Source: Sphingobacterium gobiense (GTDB taxonomy: Bacteria > Bacteroidota > Bacteroidia > Sphingobacteriales > Sphingobacteriaceae). Taken from it: a stretch of DNA of 64,000 nt. Positions within the stretch are counted from its first letter, which is position 1; every line of letters begins with the position of its first letter. The translations under genes were made by a program, and so were the position numbers. The stretch covers positions 434,001 to 498,000 of the forward strand of contig NZ_PVBS01000001.1 of assembly GCF_002980575.1 (NCBI RefSeq). The letters run 5' to 3'. Positions 34,392-43,974 of the stretch are shown here, piece after piece. A model generated the notes under the pieces. That model saw nothing but the letters and a program-made list of their open reading frames with translations. It was not told the origin of the DNA and did no database searches.

Positions 34392-36794
34392 ATGCGAAAA
34401 ATATTAATGGTTCTCTGCGTCCTAGCTCATACTGTTTTGTACGCGCAGCGAAAAGTGGAAGTTAAGGGTAAAGTTCTTTCCGCCGATAACGAACCTGCTA
34501 TGGGGATTACGGTTAAAATAGACGGTTTCGAGAAAATTTCATTTACCGACCAAAATGGGAATTACACATTTAACGGAATCGATACGGGAAGGTATGTTTT
34601 AGTTGTTTCGGCTGTGGGGATAAAGCCACAGTCACGCCAAATTTATATACGACCGGGTGGAACAGTAGTCCCCACAATTTATTTATCGGAAAACAGATCT
34701 GCGTTGGAGGAAATAAATATTTATGGCGTATCGAATAAATACAGTAAGAAAAGCAGTCCTTATGTGGCTAAGATGCCCCTGCGTAACTTGGAAAATCCAC
34801 AATCGTATGCCGTTGTTACCAAAGAGCTGTTGCAGAGCCAGGTGAATACCAGTTTTGATAATGCTTTGGCGAACGTTTCTGGTGTGGATCAGTTGTGGGG
34901 TGCCACCGGCCGCCCCGGGGATGGGGCTTCCTATTATACATTGCGTGGCTTTACATCACAGGCTGCTATGGTGAACGGGGTGGTTAGTATCGCGAGTACA
35001 AGCCCGGATCCGGCAAATCTAGAGATGATTGAGGTTATCAAGGGCCCCTCCGGTTCTCTGTATGGTGGTGCCGCGATTGGTTTTGGTGGTTTGATCAATA
35101 ACGTAACAAAAAAGCCATTGGATACGATCGGCGGACGTATAAACTATATTTTTGGCTCGTTTGATCAACATCGGGTAACGGCTGATGTGTACGGTCCACT
35201 ATCAAAAGACCGCAAACTTTTGGGACGCGTGAATGCGGCTTTTACTAATACGGGTACTTTTCAAGATGCAGGATTCAATCGATCTTTTTTCATCGCTCCG
35301 TCGTTGATGTACAAGGCGAATGACCGGCTGGATATTCAGCTTGATGCGGAAATTTATCAAAATAAAGCAACAAATCCCTTAATGGTGTTTCTAAACCGCC
35401 GTAGGGAGCTTTTCGCCCGTACACCCACGGAACTCGAATTTGATTTTGATAAATCGTACACACATAATGATGTCACGTTTAAGAACCCAATGGCCAATAT
35501 ACGTGGAAATGCTGTGTATCGGATGAATGATCAGTGGACTTCTAATACAACGGTAAGCTTCAACCAACGGAAATCGGATGGATACTTTCAGTATGTGATG
35601 TTTTTGCAACCAGACAATGACACCTTGATCGATCGCTTTGCGGCGGATCAGGACTATGTAGCAAAAGTGGTGAACGCGCAACAAAACTTTGTGGGAGACT
35701 ATAAGATAGGGGCTATGCGCAACCGCACATTGATTGGCGTAGACTACCTTTTTCAGCAGGCGGAAACCCATAATTCCCCATACGTTCTGGTAGACCGGAT
35801 AAATACCGCTTATGATGATCCTAATTATTATACGTTCAACGCAGCGAAAATAGACGCGGCAATCGCGGCGTCTAATGGTGCGGAAACAAATAACCGTAGC
35901 CGTAATGGGGTTTTTGGAGCATATGTATCCAATGTGCTAGATGTAACACCATCGCTGCATGTGCACTTGGCGTTGCGTATGGATTATTTCGATAATAAGG
36001 GAACCTATGATTTTGATGCCGACACCACACGCGGAGCCTATAGCCAGACGGCGTTTTCACCTAGGGCCGGGCTCGTATATGAGCTTGTGAAAGACCGGAT
36101 GTCAATCTTTGGAAATTATCAGAACGGATTTAAGAATGTAGCACCTATCGTACAATCGCTGCCAGACATTTCTGGCGATTTTAAACCCCAACAGGCGGAA
36201 CAATGGGAAGCGGGTGTTAAGCTGAACCTATTTAATAACCTTATGGTGCTGACTGCAAGCTACTATGATATTTCCGTTAGTAACATAACAAGGCCAGAAT
36301 CAATTGAACGTGACGGGCAATTCTATAATATTACGGTACAAGACGGTACAAGGTTGAGCAGGGGTGTTGAATTTGATTTGACCACTGCTCCCATGGAGGG
36401 ATTGGATATCATTCTTACCTATAGCAATAACAGCAGTAAATTGACCAAAGCTGATGCCAATGTAAATAACCTGCGCCCAACGGAAGCTGGACCGAGGAAT
36501 TTATTCAATGTGTGGGCTAGCTATACCGCACACCGAGGTTTGTTGAACGGTGTCGGTATCGGCGCGGGAGTTAACCACGCAAGTGAGAATTTGATTACCA
36601 ATAGCGTACCCACAGGTGCGTTCATAATACCTGCTTATACATTGGTCAATGCGAGCTTATCTTATACCTATAGGAATTATGAGCTGGCAGTAAAAGCTAA
36701 TAATTTGACTGATAGAACGTATTATAAAGGATGGTCTACGGTAAATCCCATGATGTCTCGAAATATTCTCGGAAGTATCGCTTATCGGTTTTAA
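34392..36794 (+). CDS. TonB-dependent siderophore receptor
   Basis: An 800-residue outer-membrane receptor with a signal peptide (to about residue 18), a carboxypeptidase-like regulatory domain (about 22-100), a plug domain (about 125-240, with LRGFTSQAAMVNGV and the EVIKGPSGSLYGG motif), and a barrel ending in IAYRF. This is the FhuA/FpvA-type siderophore receptor layout, unlike the SusC proteins in this window: it has no STN domain, no SusC signature and no SusD partner. It probably imports a ferric siderophore. Its end overlaps the convergent jelly-roll gene by four bases. Confidence 0.92.
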   Translation: MRKILMVLCVLAHTVLYAQRKVEVKGKVLSADNEPAMGITVKIDGFEKISFTDQNGNYTFNGIDTGRYVLVVSAVGIKPQSRQIYIRPGGTVVPTIYLSENRSALEEINIYGVSNKYSKKSSPYVAKMPLRNLENPQSYAVVTKELLQSQVNTSFDNALANVSGVDQLWGATGRPGDGASYYTLRGFTSQAAMVNGVVSIASTSPDPANLEMIEVIKGPSGSLYGGAAIGFGGLINNVTKKPLDTIGGRINYIFGSFDQHRVTADVYGPLSKDRKLLGRVNAAFTNTGTFQDAGFNRSFFIAPSLMYKANDRLDIQLDAEIYQNKATNPLMVFLNRRRELFARTPTELEFDFDKSYTHNDVTFKNPMANIRGNAVYRMNDQWTSNTTVSFNQRKSDGYFQYVMFLQPDNDTLIDRFAADQDYVAKVVNAQQNFVGDYKIGAMRNRTLIGVDYLFQQAETHNSPYVLVDRINTAYDDPNYYTFNAAKIDAAIAASNGAETNNRSRNGVFGAYVSNVLDVTPSLHVHLALRMDYFDNKGTYDFDADTTRGAYSQTAFSPRAGLVYELVKDRMSIFGNYQNGFKNVAPIVQSLPDISGDFKPQQAEQWEAGVKLNLFNNLMVLTASYYDISVSNITRPESIERDGQFYNITVQDGTRLSRGVEFDLTTAPMEGLDIILTYSNNSSKLTKADANVNNLRPTEAGPRNLFNVWASYTAHRGLLNGVGIGAGVNHASENLITNSVPTGAFIIPAYTLVNASLSYTYRNYELAVKANNLTDRTYYKGWSTVNPMMSRNILGSIAYRF

Positions 36795-37606
36795 AATCCA
36801 TAAATGCGCAAATTACTAATCAGGGCAGTGGCATTATTTCGGTATTTTTCCGTGGATAAGAAAAAGTGCTTGGGTGCACTAGGATCCAATACAGTAGCGT
36901 CTAGCACTTTATGCTCGTCGATATAGACTTGCATACGGCTACCATCTACGGACACCGATACATGCATGATTGCGTTAGCATAGTTACTCAATGGAAACTC
37001 AATCCTGCTTTTATTATTGTTATTATTACTGGTTGTATTGATGGTTTCGTAGTAGTATTGTAAACTGGTGTACACATTTGTTTCATTCGACGTTCCGTAG
37101 ATATACTTTCGTGTACTGTTGTTCTTGGAAAATCCGAAATCGATTGACCGTAGATCACTTGCTTGATCTGCGCGTGTCAGTAAATCAAACTCAAGCGTGA
37201 ATTTTTGAGGTAGATGTAATAAAGTATCTAGCTGGTATGAAGCTTGGTCGGCGAGTTTTAACCATTTTCCGGCAACACCCTTGATCTCTACTACGGAGCC
37301 GGTACTGTTCGTTTGCCAATATTTTGCCATACGGCCAGGAATATCATCATCTAATCGATCTTCAAAGATGAGGACATTACCCGCTAAGAACGGCTCAGAT
37401 TTAGTCTGGATATCAAATGTTCCGGAAGTGTTTGCTGCCCCAGTATTCCCGGCGTTAGGCTGTTGTCCCTGATCTTTACTATTTAAAAGATCGTCAACCG
37501 ACTTTTCAATCTTATTTTCCATCTTACGCTGTACCTTCTTCAAAAGTTGTGCATGGCTACTGAGCGTAATACTTAATATAGAAACTAGAATAAGGACCTT
37601 TTTCAT
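36791..37606 (-). CDS. Exported jelly-roll domain protein related to OmpA-family N-termini
   Basis: A 271-residue exported protein: signal peptide to about residue 19, a short basic helical part (KKVQRKMENKIEKSVDDLL), a low-complexity linker, and a concanavalin/LamG-like domain (about 72-271) with VLIFEDRLDDDIPGRMAKYW and GVAGKWLKL. The same layout is found at the N-terminus of some Bacteroidota OmpA-family proteins, but the C-terminal peptidoglycan-binding OmpA domain is absent here. A run of five asparagines falls in a loop. Function is not known. Confidence 0.75.
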   Translation of the reverse strand: MKKVLILVSILSITLSSHAQLLKKVQRKMENKIEKSVDDLLNSKDQGQQPNAGNTGAANTSGTFDIQTKSEPFLAGNVLIFEDRLDDDIPGRMAKYWQTNSTGSVVEIKGVAGKWLKLADQASYQLDTLLHLPQKFTLEFDLLTRADQASDLRSIDFGFSKNNSTRKYIYGTSNETNVYTSLQYYYETINTTSNNNNNKSRIEFPLSNYANAIMHVSVSVDGSRMQVYIDEHKVLDATVLDPSAPKHFFLSTEKYRNNATALISNLRIYGF

Positions 37607-37709
37607 AAATTTTCTTTAGTGCAACTAATGTACTATTATTTAGAAAGAAAAGCGAGCGCGTGGGATCGTGCTTAAGGATTCGCCTCTAGGTTTTGAGGAT
37701 TTGAGCCTT

Positions 37710-38471
37710 CTAGGGTCGACCGAGGTACTTGATGATTTCTGCGCGACGGCTTTGTGCGACGGGTAAACTTTCTTGATTTCGGATAACGAGTTGGTTCGTC
37801 TTCTTGGTGAATGATGTGATGTATAGCTGGTTTACAAGATAGCTTTGGTGAATACGTAAGAAACCGAAATCGCGTAGCCTGTCATGGTAGTGTTTTAGTG
37901 GTTGCGAAATTAGGAGTATTCGGCCATCGGTTAAATGGAAGTTACAATAGTTGTTGTCTGCCGACAGGTATAGAATTTCGCCGAGAGGTAAAATATGGGT
38001 CGTTTTTTGGCTTTTGAGTACTAAGCGCTGTGCCTCATTATCTTTCTGTTGTAGGTTTTGCAGTGCTTGTTCTAGTTCGAGTTTTCGAAATTCATCGTTG
38101 ATCGATTGCAGTACCCGATCGATTGCCGTCTGGAGGTCTGTCGGCGAAAAGGGTTTAACTACAAAATCTAACGCATTGAAGCGAAATGCCTTGGCGGCAT
38201 AAGTCGAATAGGCAGTTATAAAGATGATCCGGAACGGACAGGTCGTTCCGTCGAAAATACGTTTCAACCAATCAAAAGAATTCCCGTCCGGAAGATTGAT
38301 GTCTAATATACAAAAATCAATTTTTGTGGAATGAAGGTGTTGCTCAGCTTCCGCAATTTGGTAGCAGGAAATCATGTTGATTTTTGGATGCATGTCCGAG
38401 ATGATAGCTTTCATCATCGCCATCGTAAAGTGATCATCTTCCAGAAGCAGACAGGTCATGTTCGGTTTCAT
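37710..38471 (-). CDS. LytTR-family response regulator
   Basis: A 253-residue response regulator: receiver domain (about 1-125) with acidic pair Asp12/Asp13, phospho-acceptor Asp57 (CILDINLPDG) and the conserved lysine in FVVKPF, then a LytTR DNA-binding domain (about 150-253; ILYLSADNNYCNFHL, FLRIHQSYLVNQ). The ATG at 38471 is preferred over a TTG two codons upstream. It starts two bases after the stop of the histidine kinase gene, so the two are co-translated partners. Targets are unknown; the nearest is the sulfatase upstream of the kinase. Confidence 0.93.
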   Translation of the reverse strand: MKPNMTCLLLEDDHFTMAMMKAIISDMHPKINMISCYQIAEAEQHLHSTKIDFCILDINLPDGNSFDWLKRIFDGTTCPFRIIFITAYSTYAAKAFRFNALDFVVKPFSPTDLQTAIDRVLQSINDEFRKLELEQALQNLQQKDNEAQRLVLKSQKTTHILPLGEILYLSADNNYCNFHLTDGRILLISQPLKHYHDRLRDFGFLRIHQSYLVNQLYITSFTKKTNQLVIRNQESLPVAQSRRAEIIKYLGRP

Positions 38472-38473
38472 CG

Positions 38474-40225
38474 TCAATTTTTTGAAATTTGTTTGATATC
38501 AAAGATAAACTGAACACGTGTACCCGGGTAGGTTTTATCAGGATATGCTTCTTCGGTATGTAAGTGTATAAATTCAGGATACTGTTTATTGATTTCGCGG
38601 ATTCTTTTATTAACGAGTTGCGAACCCATGGATTTGTGTAGATTGTTGGAGCGATCTGGCGAGGTCGTCGATATACCCTTTCCGTTATCGGAAATACTGA
38701 CGGTCAATTTTTGTTGCGCTAAATGGATACTGATCTCGATATTGGCGTCAGCCTGATCGGTAATACCATGTTTAATCGCATTCTCAACAACGGGTTGAAG
38801 GAGCATCGGCGGAAGCTGTATCGTGGAAAAGTCTACCTCGGGACCGACATGCAAATTAAAGTGAAAAGGTTTATGCATAGCCAGGCGTTGTAGGTAAAGG
38901 TAATTTTTTAACAACTCGACCTCTTCCTCCAAGGAAATCCAATCGGTATCCGAATGTGCTAGGGTCGATCGGATGAGACGGGCGAAGTTGCTCAGATACG
39001 CCATGGAGGTTTCTTTGTCATTTTTGTAAAGATAATGTTGAACGTGCTGCAGCGAATTGAATATAAAATGGGGGTTCAATTGCGCAAGCAACAACCGGTT
39101 TCTTGTCTTGGTGTGGCTAAGCTCTCGCTTTGCCTGTTCGGTTTTAAGATAAAGGTATGTTGCTAAACAAATCAACAGGATCAGGAGGACACTACCAATT
39201 ATAACGAGGATGAGCTGTTGTCTTCTGGTCTTGTTTTCCAGCTGTAATGACTGGATCTGCCGGGATTTTTCTGCACTTTCATAAGTCTCTGTTATCTCGG
39301 CAACCCGTTGCGCTATTTCTTGCTGCTGGATGGAGTCTTTCAGCTGGTCGTATTCCTCGAAATATTGCAACGCCGCGCGGTGATCATTCTGTAATAGTGA
39401 AAGTTCTTTTAAATTTTTGAGTACTTGTTGCCGTTGCGTGCCCTGCGCGACAGGAAGTGCACGGAGGTAAGCTTTTTTTCCGTCTTCTAGTGCTCCAGAC
39501 TGTGTCAGTGCATATCCTAAATTGTTGTACGTTATGATAGAGGGTGGCTGCTGCAGTTTTTCTCTAATTTGGAGGCTCTCTTTACTATGGATAATGGCCG
39601 CCTGCCAATCCTTCGCTTTAATAAACAGATTACTGAGGTTGGTATGGATAATGGCTTGTATCGTTTCTTGACTTAGAACCTGGGCAGTTTGTAACGAACT
39701 TTGGAGATACGGAAGAGCTTCTTCGTCTTTATCTGCCTCCATAAGGGAGTTAGCTAAATTGATCCTGATCTGTAGCTTCTTAACTGATGGCGCTGCTGTG
39801 AGGCTATCGGCTTGTTTTAAATATTGAATTGCTTTCGGAAAGTTTTTGGCATGTGCTTGTAATACCCCTATCCCCATGTATGCGTCTGCCTGAAATGACG
39901 ATGCGCCGGCCGACTTAGCCAGTTGCAGTGCTTTCAAGTAGGATTGGAGTGAACTGTCTAGTTGTTGATTCATATGCCAAGCACGGGCGATACCGAGATG
40001 CGCTTGTAACAGTAGGGTGTCCGGCATATCGTTAATTTCAGCTCGAGACAGAATGCCGTTATACATTGATTTACTTTCTTCGATGAGGCCTTTCCGGAGC
40101 AAGAGGTCTGCACTGTCGATAAATCCCGCCATGCGCTGATGTTGTCCTGCGGCGGTTTGTACATACATATACAATAGGAAGCATCCTAATTTTAGGAAAC
40201 ATAAACTAAAGCTTTGGGCTTGCAT
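38474..40225 (-). CDS. LytS-type sensor histidine kinase with TPR domain
   Basis: A 583-residue membrane kinase. A signal/membrane segment at the N-terminus (about 8-25) is followed by a periplasmic array of TPR repeats (about 35-310), one membrane segment (about 341-362), the His_kinase domain with LNPHFIFNSLQHVQHYLY (phospho-acceptor histidine), and an ATPase domain with VVENAIKHG and SDNGKG. It phosphorylates the LytTR regulator encoded two bases downstream. The divergent sulfatase gene begins 216 bases from its start. Confidence 0.93.
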   Translation of the reverse strand: MQAQSFSLCFLKLGCFLLYMYVQTAAGQHQRMAGFIDSADLLLRKGLIEESKSMYNGILSRAEINDMPDTLLLQAHLGIARAWHMNQQLDSSLQSYLKALQLAKSAGASSFQADAYMGIGVLQAHAKNFPKAIQYLKQADSLTAAPSVKKLQIRINLANSLMEADKDEEALPYLQSSLQTAQVLSQETIQAIIHTNLSNLFIKAKDWQAAIIHSKESLQIREKLQQPPSIITYNNLGYALTQSGALEDGKKAYLRALPVAQGTQRQQVLKNLKELSLLQNDHRAALQYFEEYDQLKDSIQQQEIAQRVAEITETYESAEKSRQIQSLQLENKTRRQQLILVIIGSVLLILLICLATYLYLKTEQAKRELSHTKTRNRLLLAQLNPHFIFNSLQHVQHYLYKNDKETSMAYLSNFARLIRSTLAHSDTDWISLEEEVELLKNYLYLQRLAMHKPFHFNLHVGPEVDFSTIQLPPMLLQPVVENAIKHGITDQADANIEISIHLAQQKLTVSISDNGKGISTTSPDRSNNLHKSMGSQLVNKRIREINKQYPEFIHLHTEEAYPDKTYPGTRVQFIFDIKQISKN

Positions 40226-40441
40226 GTGTTAGAAAAAATAATTCAAAATGTATGCAGTGTTATCAACAAAAGTAATAAGATTGTTGAAATTACCGAAATG
40301 TCGGAAGTATCTAATCTAAAATATCATTATCTTCGTTTGGGGATAAGGTTACTTTATGCGACCATATCCTAAAAGAACATGGCCGAGAATTTTTGAGGGG
40401 CGAGCTGTGTAAACAGGACTTAGAACTTTGCTTTTACGATT

Positions 40442-41989
40442 ATGAACAGAAAAATAGTTAGCTGCATTTTTACTGGATTATTATTGAGTGTGTCGTTATA
40501 TACCTTCGGTCAACAGCTGGATTTGGTTAAACGTAAACGACCGAATATCATATTCATCTTTTCGGATGATCACGCTTACCAGGCAATAAGTGCGTATGGA
40601 AGTACGCTGACGCAAACGCCGAATATTGATCGGTTAGCTAACGAAGGGGTGATCCTCAAAAATCAACTGGTGACAAACAGTATCTGTGGACCTAGTCGGG
40701 CGACTTTACTGACTGGAAAATACAGTCATAAAAACGGTTTTAAGGCAAACGAAAATAGTTTTGATCTGAACCAGACGCTTTTCACGACGGAGTTGCAAAA
40801 GGCCGGTTATAATACGGCGTGGGTTGGTAAATGGCATTTGGGAACATTGCCTACCCAAGCTTTGAATTATTTTAAGATACTACCCGGACAAGGACATTAC
40901 TATAATCCGGATTTTATCCATAATAATGGAGATACCGTGAGGCATGAAGGTTATGTAACCGATGTCATCACGTCCTTCGCTAGGGATTTTATTGAACAGC
41001 AAGATGGCGATAAGCCTTTCTTATTGGTCGTAGGACACAAAGCTACACATCGGGAATGGATGCCTGATATCCGAGATCTAGGGGCTTTTGATAGCGTAGA
41101 TTTTCCTATCCCGGAGTCGTTTTACGACGATTACACGGGTAGAGCAGCTGCTAAGGATCAAGACATGACCATTGACAAAACCATGGTATTAAGACAGGAC
41201 TTGAAGGTAGGACAAGTATTCAAAGGCCGGTATACGTCCGAACAAGCAGAATCGTTGTCGGATTACTATGGGGAAATATCGAAGGAATTTATAGATAAGA
41301 AATTGAAAGGAAAGGAATTGGTCGAGTGGAAGTATCAACGCTATCTAAAAGATTATCTTTCTACCGCGAAATCGTTGGACCGAAATATAGGCGAACTATT
41401 AGATTATTTGGACGAAAGTGGTTTAGCAGAAAATACCGTAGTTATATATGCTTCGGACCAAGGATTTTATTTAGGGGAGCACGGTTGGTTTGACAAACGA
41501 TTTATTTACGAAGAATCGTTAAAGACGCCCTTTGTGCTCCGATATCCTGGGGTAGTAAAACCAGGGTCAGAACTTCAAGATCTTGTGCTGAATATTGATT
41601 GGGCACCAACTGTGTTAGATTTGGCCGGTGCAGCTATTCCCGACGATATCCAAGGAAACTCATTTTTACCTTTGCTGATAAACAATCAAGATAGTGTGCA
41701 ATGGCGGGATGCTGGATACTACCACTATTATGAATTCCCACAGCCTCATCGCGTTCATCCTCATTTCGGTATTCGTACAGACCGATATAAATTGGTTAGA
41801 TTTTATGGTGAATTGAATAATTGGGAGCTTTTTGATCTACAGAAGGACCCGAATGAATTATCGAATGTAATTGATGACCCAGACTACAGTTCCGTACTAG
41901 ACTCCTTGCAGGACAGGTTGCAGAGGCTGATCCTAAGATATGGAGATAGCGAAGCCGAACAGATTCTTCGTGCTGCTGGCGAGATTTAA
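40442..41989 (+). CDS. Secreted type I sulfatase
   Basis: A 515-residue sulfatase with a signal peptide (to about 24). The active-site motif is Cys82-Gly-Pro-Ser-Arg (SICGPSRATLLTG), so Cys82 would be converted to formylglycine by a maturase encoded elsewhere. Metal ligands are Asp42/Asp43 (SDDH) and the later SDQG segment; GKWHLG is also present. It hydrolyses sulfate esters, probably from a glycan in the periplasm; the sequence around SDDHAYQAISAYG resembles N-acetylglucosamine-6-sulfatases, but the substrate is uncertain. It lies between a divergent LytS/LytTR pair and the fourth sigma/SusCD cassette. Confidence 0.92.
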   Translation: MNRKIVSCIFTGLLLSVSLYTFGQQLDLVKRKRPNIIFIFSDDHAYQAISAYGSTLTQTPNIDRLANEGVILKNQLVTNSICGPSRATLLTGKYSHKNGFKANENSFDLNQTLFTTELQKAGYNTAWVGKWHLGTLPTQALNYFKILPGQGHYYNPDFIHNNGDTVRHEGYVTDVITSFARDFIEQQDGDKPFLLVVGHKATHREWMPDIRDLGAFDSVDFPIPESFYDDYTGRAAAKDQDMTIDKTMVLRQDLKVGQVFKGRYTSEQAESLSDYYGEISKEFIDKKLKGKELVEWKYQRYLKDYLSTAKSLDRNIGELLDYLDESGLAENTVVIYASDQGFYLGEHGWFDKRFIYEESLKTPFVLRYPGVVKPGSELQDLVLNIDWAPTVLDLAGAAIPDDIQGNSFLPLLINNQDSVQWRDAGYYHYYEFPQPHRVHPHFGIRTDRYKLVRFYGELNNWELFDLQKDPNELSNVIDDPDYSSVLDSLQDRLQRLILRYGDSEAEQILRAAGEI

Positions 41990-42073
41990 CAACACAGGAC
42001 CTATTCCATAAACCTTATACCGATTTAACAATAACATAATATGAATAAGCTATCAGTCGAAATCTGAAAAGGA

Positions 42074-42081
42074 TATTTTTG
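42074..42081 (+). promoter_or_regulatory. Candidate -7 element for the fourth sigma gene
   Basis: TATTTTTG matches TAnnTTTG exactly and lies 31 bases before the ATG at 42113. No -33 TTG was seen at the normal distance. Confidence 0.4.
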
Positions 42082-42112
42082 CCATGCTCGAAAATCTTGC
42101 TAAGAGATCCCT

Positions 42113-42739
42113 ATGGAGACAAAAGAGATGGAATGTTATTTACAGTTAGATGAAACGGAAGCTATTATCCAGCTAAACCATGGCAGTGAATCCTCTTTCA
42201 CCTCCATATACCACCGCCACCACCAAAAAATATATGGAAACATTCTTAAAGTTGTACACTCGCCCGAGCATGCACAAGAAATTTTGCAAGATGTTTTTCT
42301 GAGTTTGTGGCAAAATAGGTATAAAATCGATAAAAATAGGCCGCTAGAGAACTGGTTGTTCGTCGTTAGTTTCAATAAGTCCATGGACTTTCTCAAAAGA
42401 AAGCTGAGGGAACACATTGATTTTGTTGAAGACTATGATAAGCTCTACGTGAATATTGAAGATGTACAGGAGCAAGACGACATCATAACGGAACAGTTAC
42501 GCATATTGGAAGAGGCTATCGGGCAATTATCACCTCGTAAGAAGGAGGTGTTTCGACTGTGCCGCTATGAAGGATATTCCAAAGAACGCGTAGCGGAGAT
42601 GTTGGATTTATCGGTCAATTCTGTATCTGAGTATCTTAAACAAGCAAACAAAAGTATTAAGCAATATGTAGCCGGGAGTAATCCGTATGCCTACGAAAAT
42701 GGAGTCTTATTGCTTCTGTCCGCTTGTATCTATATGTAA
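42113..42739 (+). CDS. FecI-type ECF RNA polymerase sigma-70 factor
   Basis: A 208-residue ECF sigma factor; region 2 contains FTSIYHRHHQKIYGNILKV and AQEILQDVFLSLWQNR, region 4 contains LSPRKKEVFRLCRYEGYSKE followed by the HTH RVAEMLDLSVNSVSEYL. A second ATG lies five codons in. It starts the fourth cassette, with fecR about 98 bases downstream. The upstream gene is a sulfatase on the same strand, 123 bases away. Confidence 0.92.
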   Translation: METKEMECYLQLDETEAIIQLNHGSESSFTSIYHRHHQKIYGNILKVVHSPEHAQEILQDVFLSLWQNRYKIDKNRPLENWLFVVSFNKSMDFLKRKLREHIDFVEDYDKLYVNIEDVQEQDDIITEQLRILEEAIGQLSPRKKEVFRLCRYEGYSKERVAEMLDLSVNSVSEYLKQANKSIKQYVAGSNPYAYENGVLLLLSACIYM

Positions 42740-42836
42740 GAAACGGTAGCGTCGGTTGCTTTTATTTTTACGTTTTAGTAATGATTTCTTAACTAGCTAG
42801 ACCATTGCTTCCTGATGCGACCCATCGTATTTATAT

Positions 42837-43946
42837 ATGATGGGAAACAAAACGCGAAAGAGTATCCAGGCTTTCTGGAAGGGCCGGCTAACGAAAGCCG
42901 AAGCAAAAGATCTGCTTGATAAATTAGATGGCCAGCGGCCAGGCCTACAGCGGCACTTAAAAACAGAATTTGTCGATGCCGGCGAAAGCCCGGAGTTGCT
43001 CAGCGCGAAGCAGTCCGCTAAACTGTTGCAGGCAATCCGCAACAAAGCGGGTATGCAAACGCCGGTAAAAAAGATATACCCCTATAAATGGGTGAGCGCC
43101 GCTGCGGTGATTATGCTCTTCGGTGTTCTTGGGATATTTTATAATCTAAAGAATACCGAGATCGCACCGGAAATTGTATACACAGAAACTCCGCCGCCGG
43201 AAACCTATACTGTTAGTTCACAGCAAGATTCATTAAGACATGTATTGAGCGACGGGTCTGCCGTATTACTCTCGCCACATAGTGCGGTCTGTTATGATAA
43301 AAATTATGGTATTCATAACCGCAGTATACAGCTGAAGGGCGAAGGAAAATTTGTGGTGGTACGCGACAGTATGTTACCTTTTGAGGTAATGGCCAATGGA
43401 TTTACAACGACAGCATTGGGTACGGAATTTATTGTTGACGGCAGAAACCTAGATAAGACGACGGTGCACTTGCTTTCCGGAAAGGTAGTAATCCGCTCTT
43501 CGGAGGAAGCTCGGATGGCTATACAAGACACTTACCTAGCGGCGGGAGAAAAGTTGTATATCGACGAGGCGGGTAAAACAGTATTAACGAATCACGTAGT
43601 GGCACCTAAACCAACTATGCAACCGGCTAACGCAGACCAGCGTATAGCCAGCAGTGATCAACGACAAAATCTCCGATTTGATCGACAGGATCTGACAGAA
43701 GTGCTCCGCCAGATCGCAATAAAATTTGATACAGCTATCCGAATAGATCCAGCGGTGCCACGGAACTTAACGTTTACAGGCGAGTTTTCGACGGATGACG
43801 ACTTGGAAACCATATTGTCTACCATCTGCTTGGTCAATGACCTACAACGGGGTAGCGGGGATAGGGATGAAGTGCTAATCCTTTTAAAGAATACTGCTGT
43901 ACACCATCAGACACTGGACACTACTAGAAATAAAGTAATTGAATAA
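42837..43946 (+). CDS. FecR-family anti-sigma factor, divergent
   Basis: A 369-residue membrane anti-sigma factor with a membrane segment at about 85-104 and a DUF4974-like C-terminal domain (about 280-355, FDRQDLTEVLRQIAIKF). Its FecR domain is divergent: the usual TPRGG...LPDGT..WLNA.S stretch is replaced by SSQQDSLRHVLSDGSAVLLS followed by PHS. This fits its partner SusC, which lacks an STN domain, so the way it is signalled must differ from the other cassettes. The sigma gene lies upstream and susC 28 bases downstream. Confidence 0.9.
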   Translation: MMGNKTRKSIQAFWKGRLTKAEAKDLLDKLDGQRPGLQRHLKTEFVDAGESPELLSAKQSAKLLQAIRNKAGMQTPVKKIYPYKWVSAAAVIMLFGVLGIFYNLKNTEIAPEIVYTETPPPETYTVSSQQDSLRHVLSDGSAVLLSPHSAVCYDKNYGIHNRSIQLKGEGKFVVVRDSMLPFEVMANGFTTTALGTEFIVDGRNLDKTTVHLLSGKVVIRSSEEARMAIQDTYLAAGEKLYIDEAGKTVLTNHVVAPKPTMQPANADQRIASSDQRQNLRFDRQDLTEVLRQIAIKFDTAIRIDPAVPRNLTFTGEFSTDDDLETILSTICLVNDLQRGSGDRDEVLILLKNTAVHHQTLDTTRNKVIE

Positions 43947-43974
43947 TAAATAAATCCAAACAATATCAATACAC

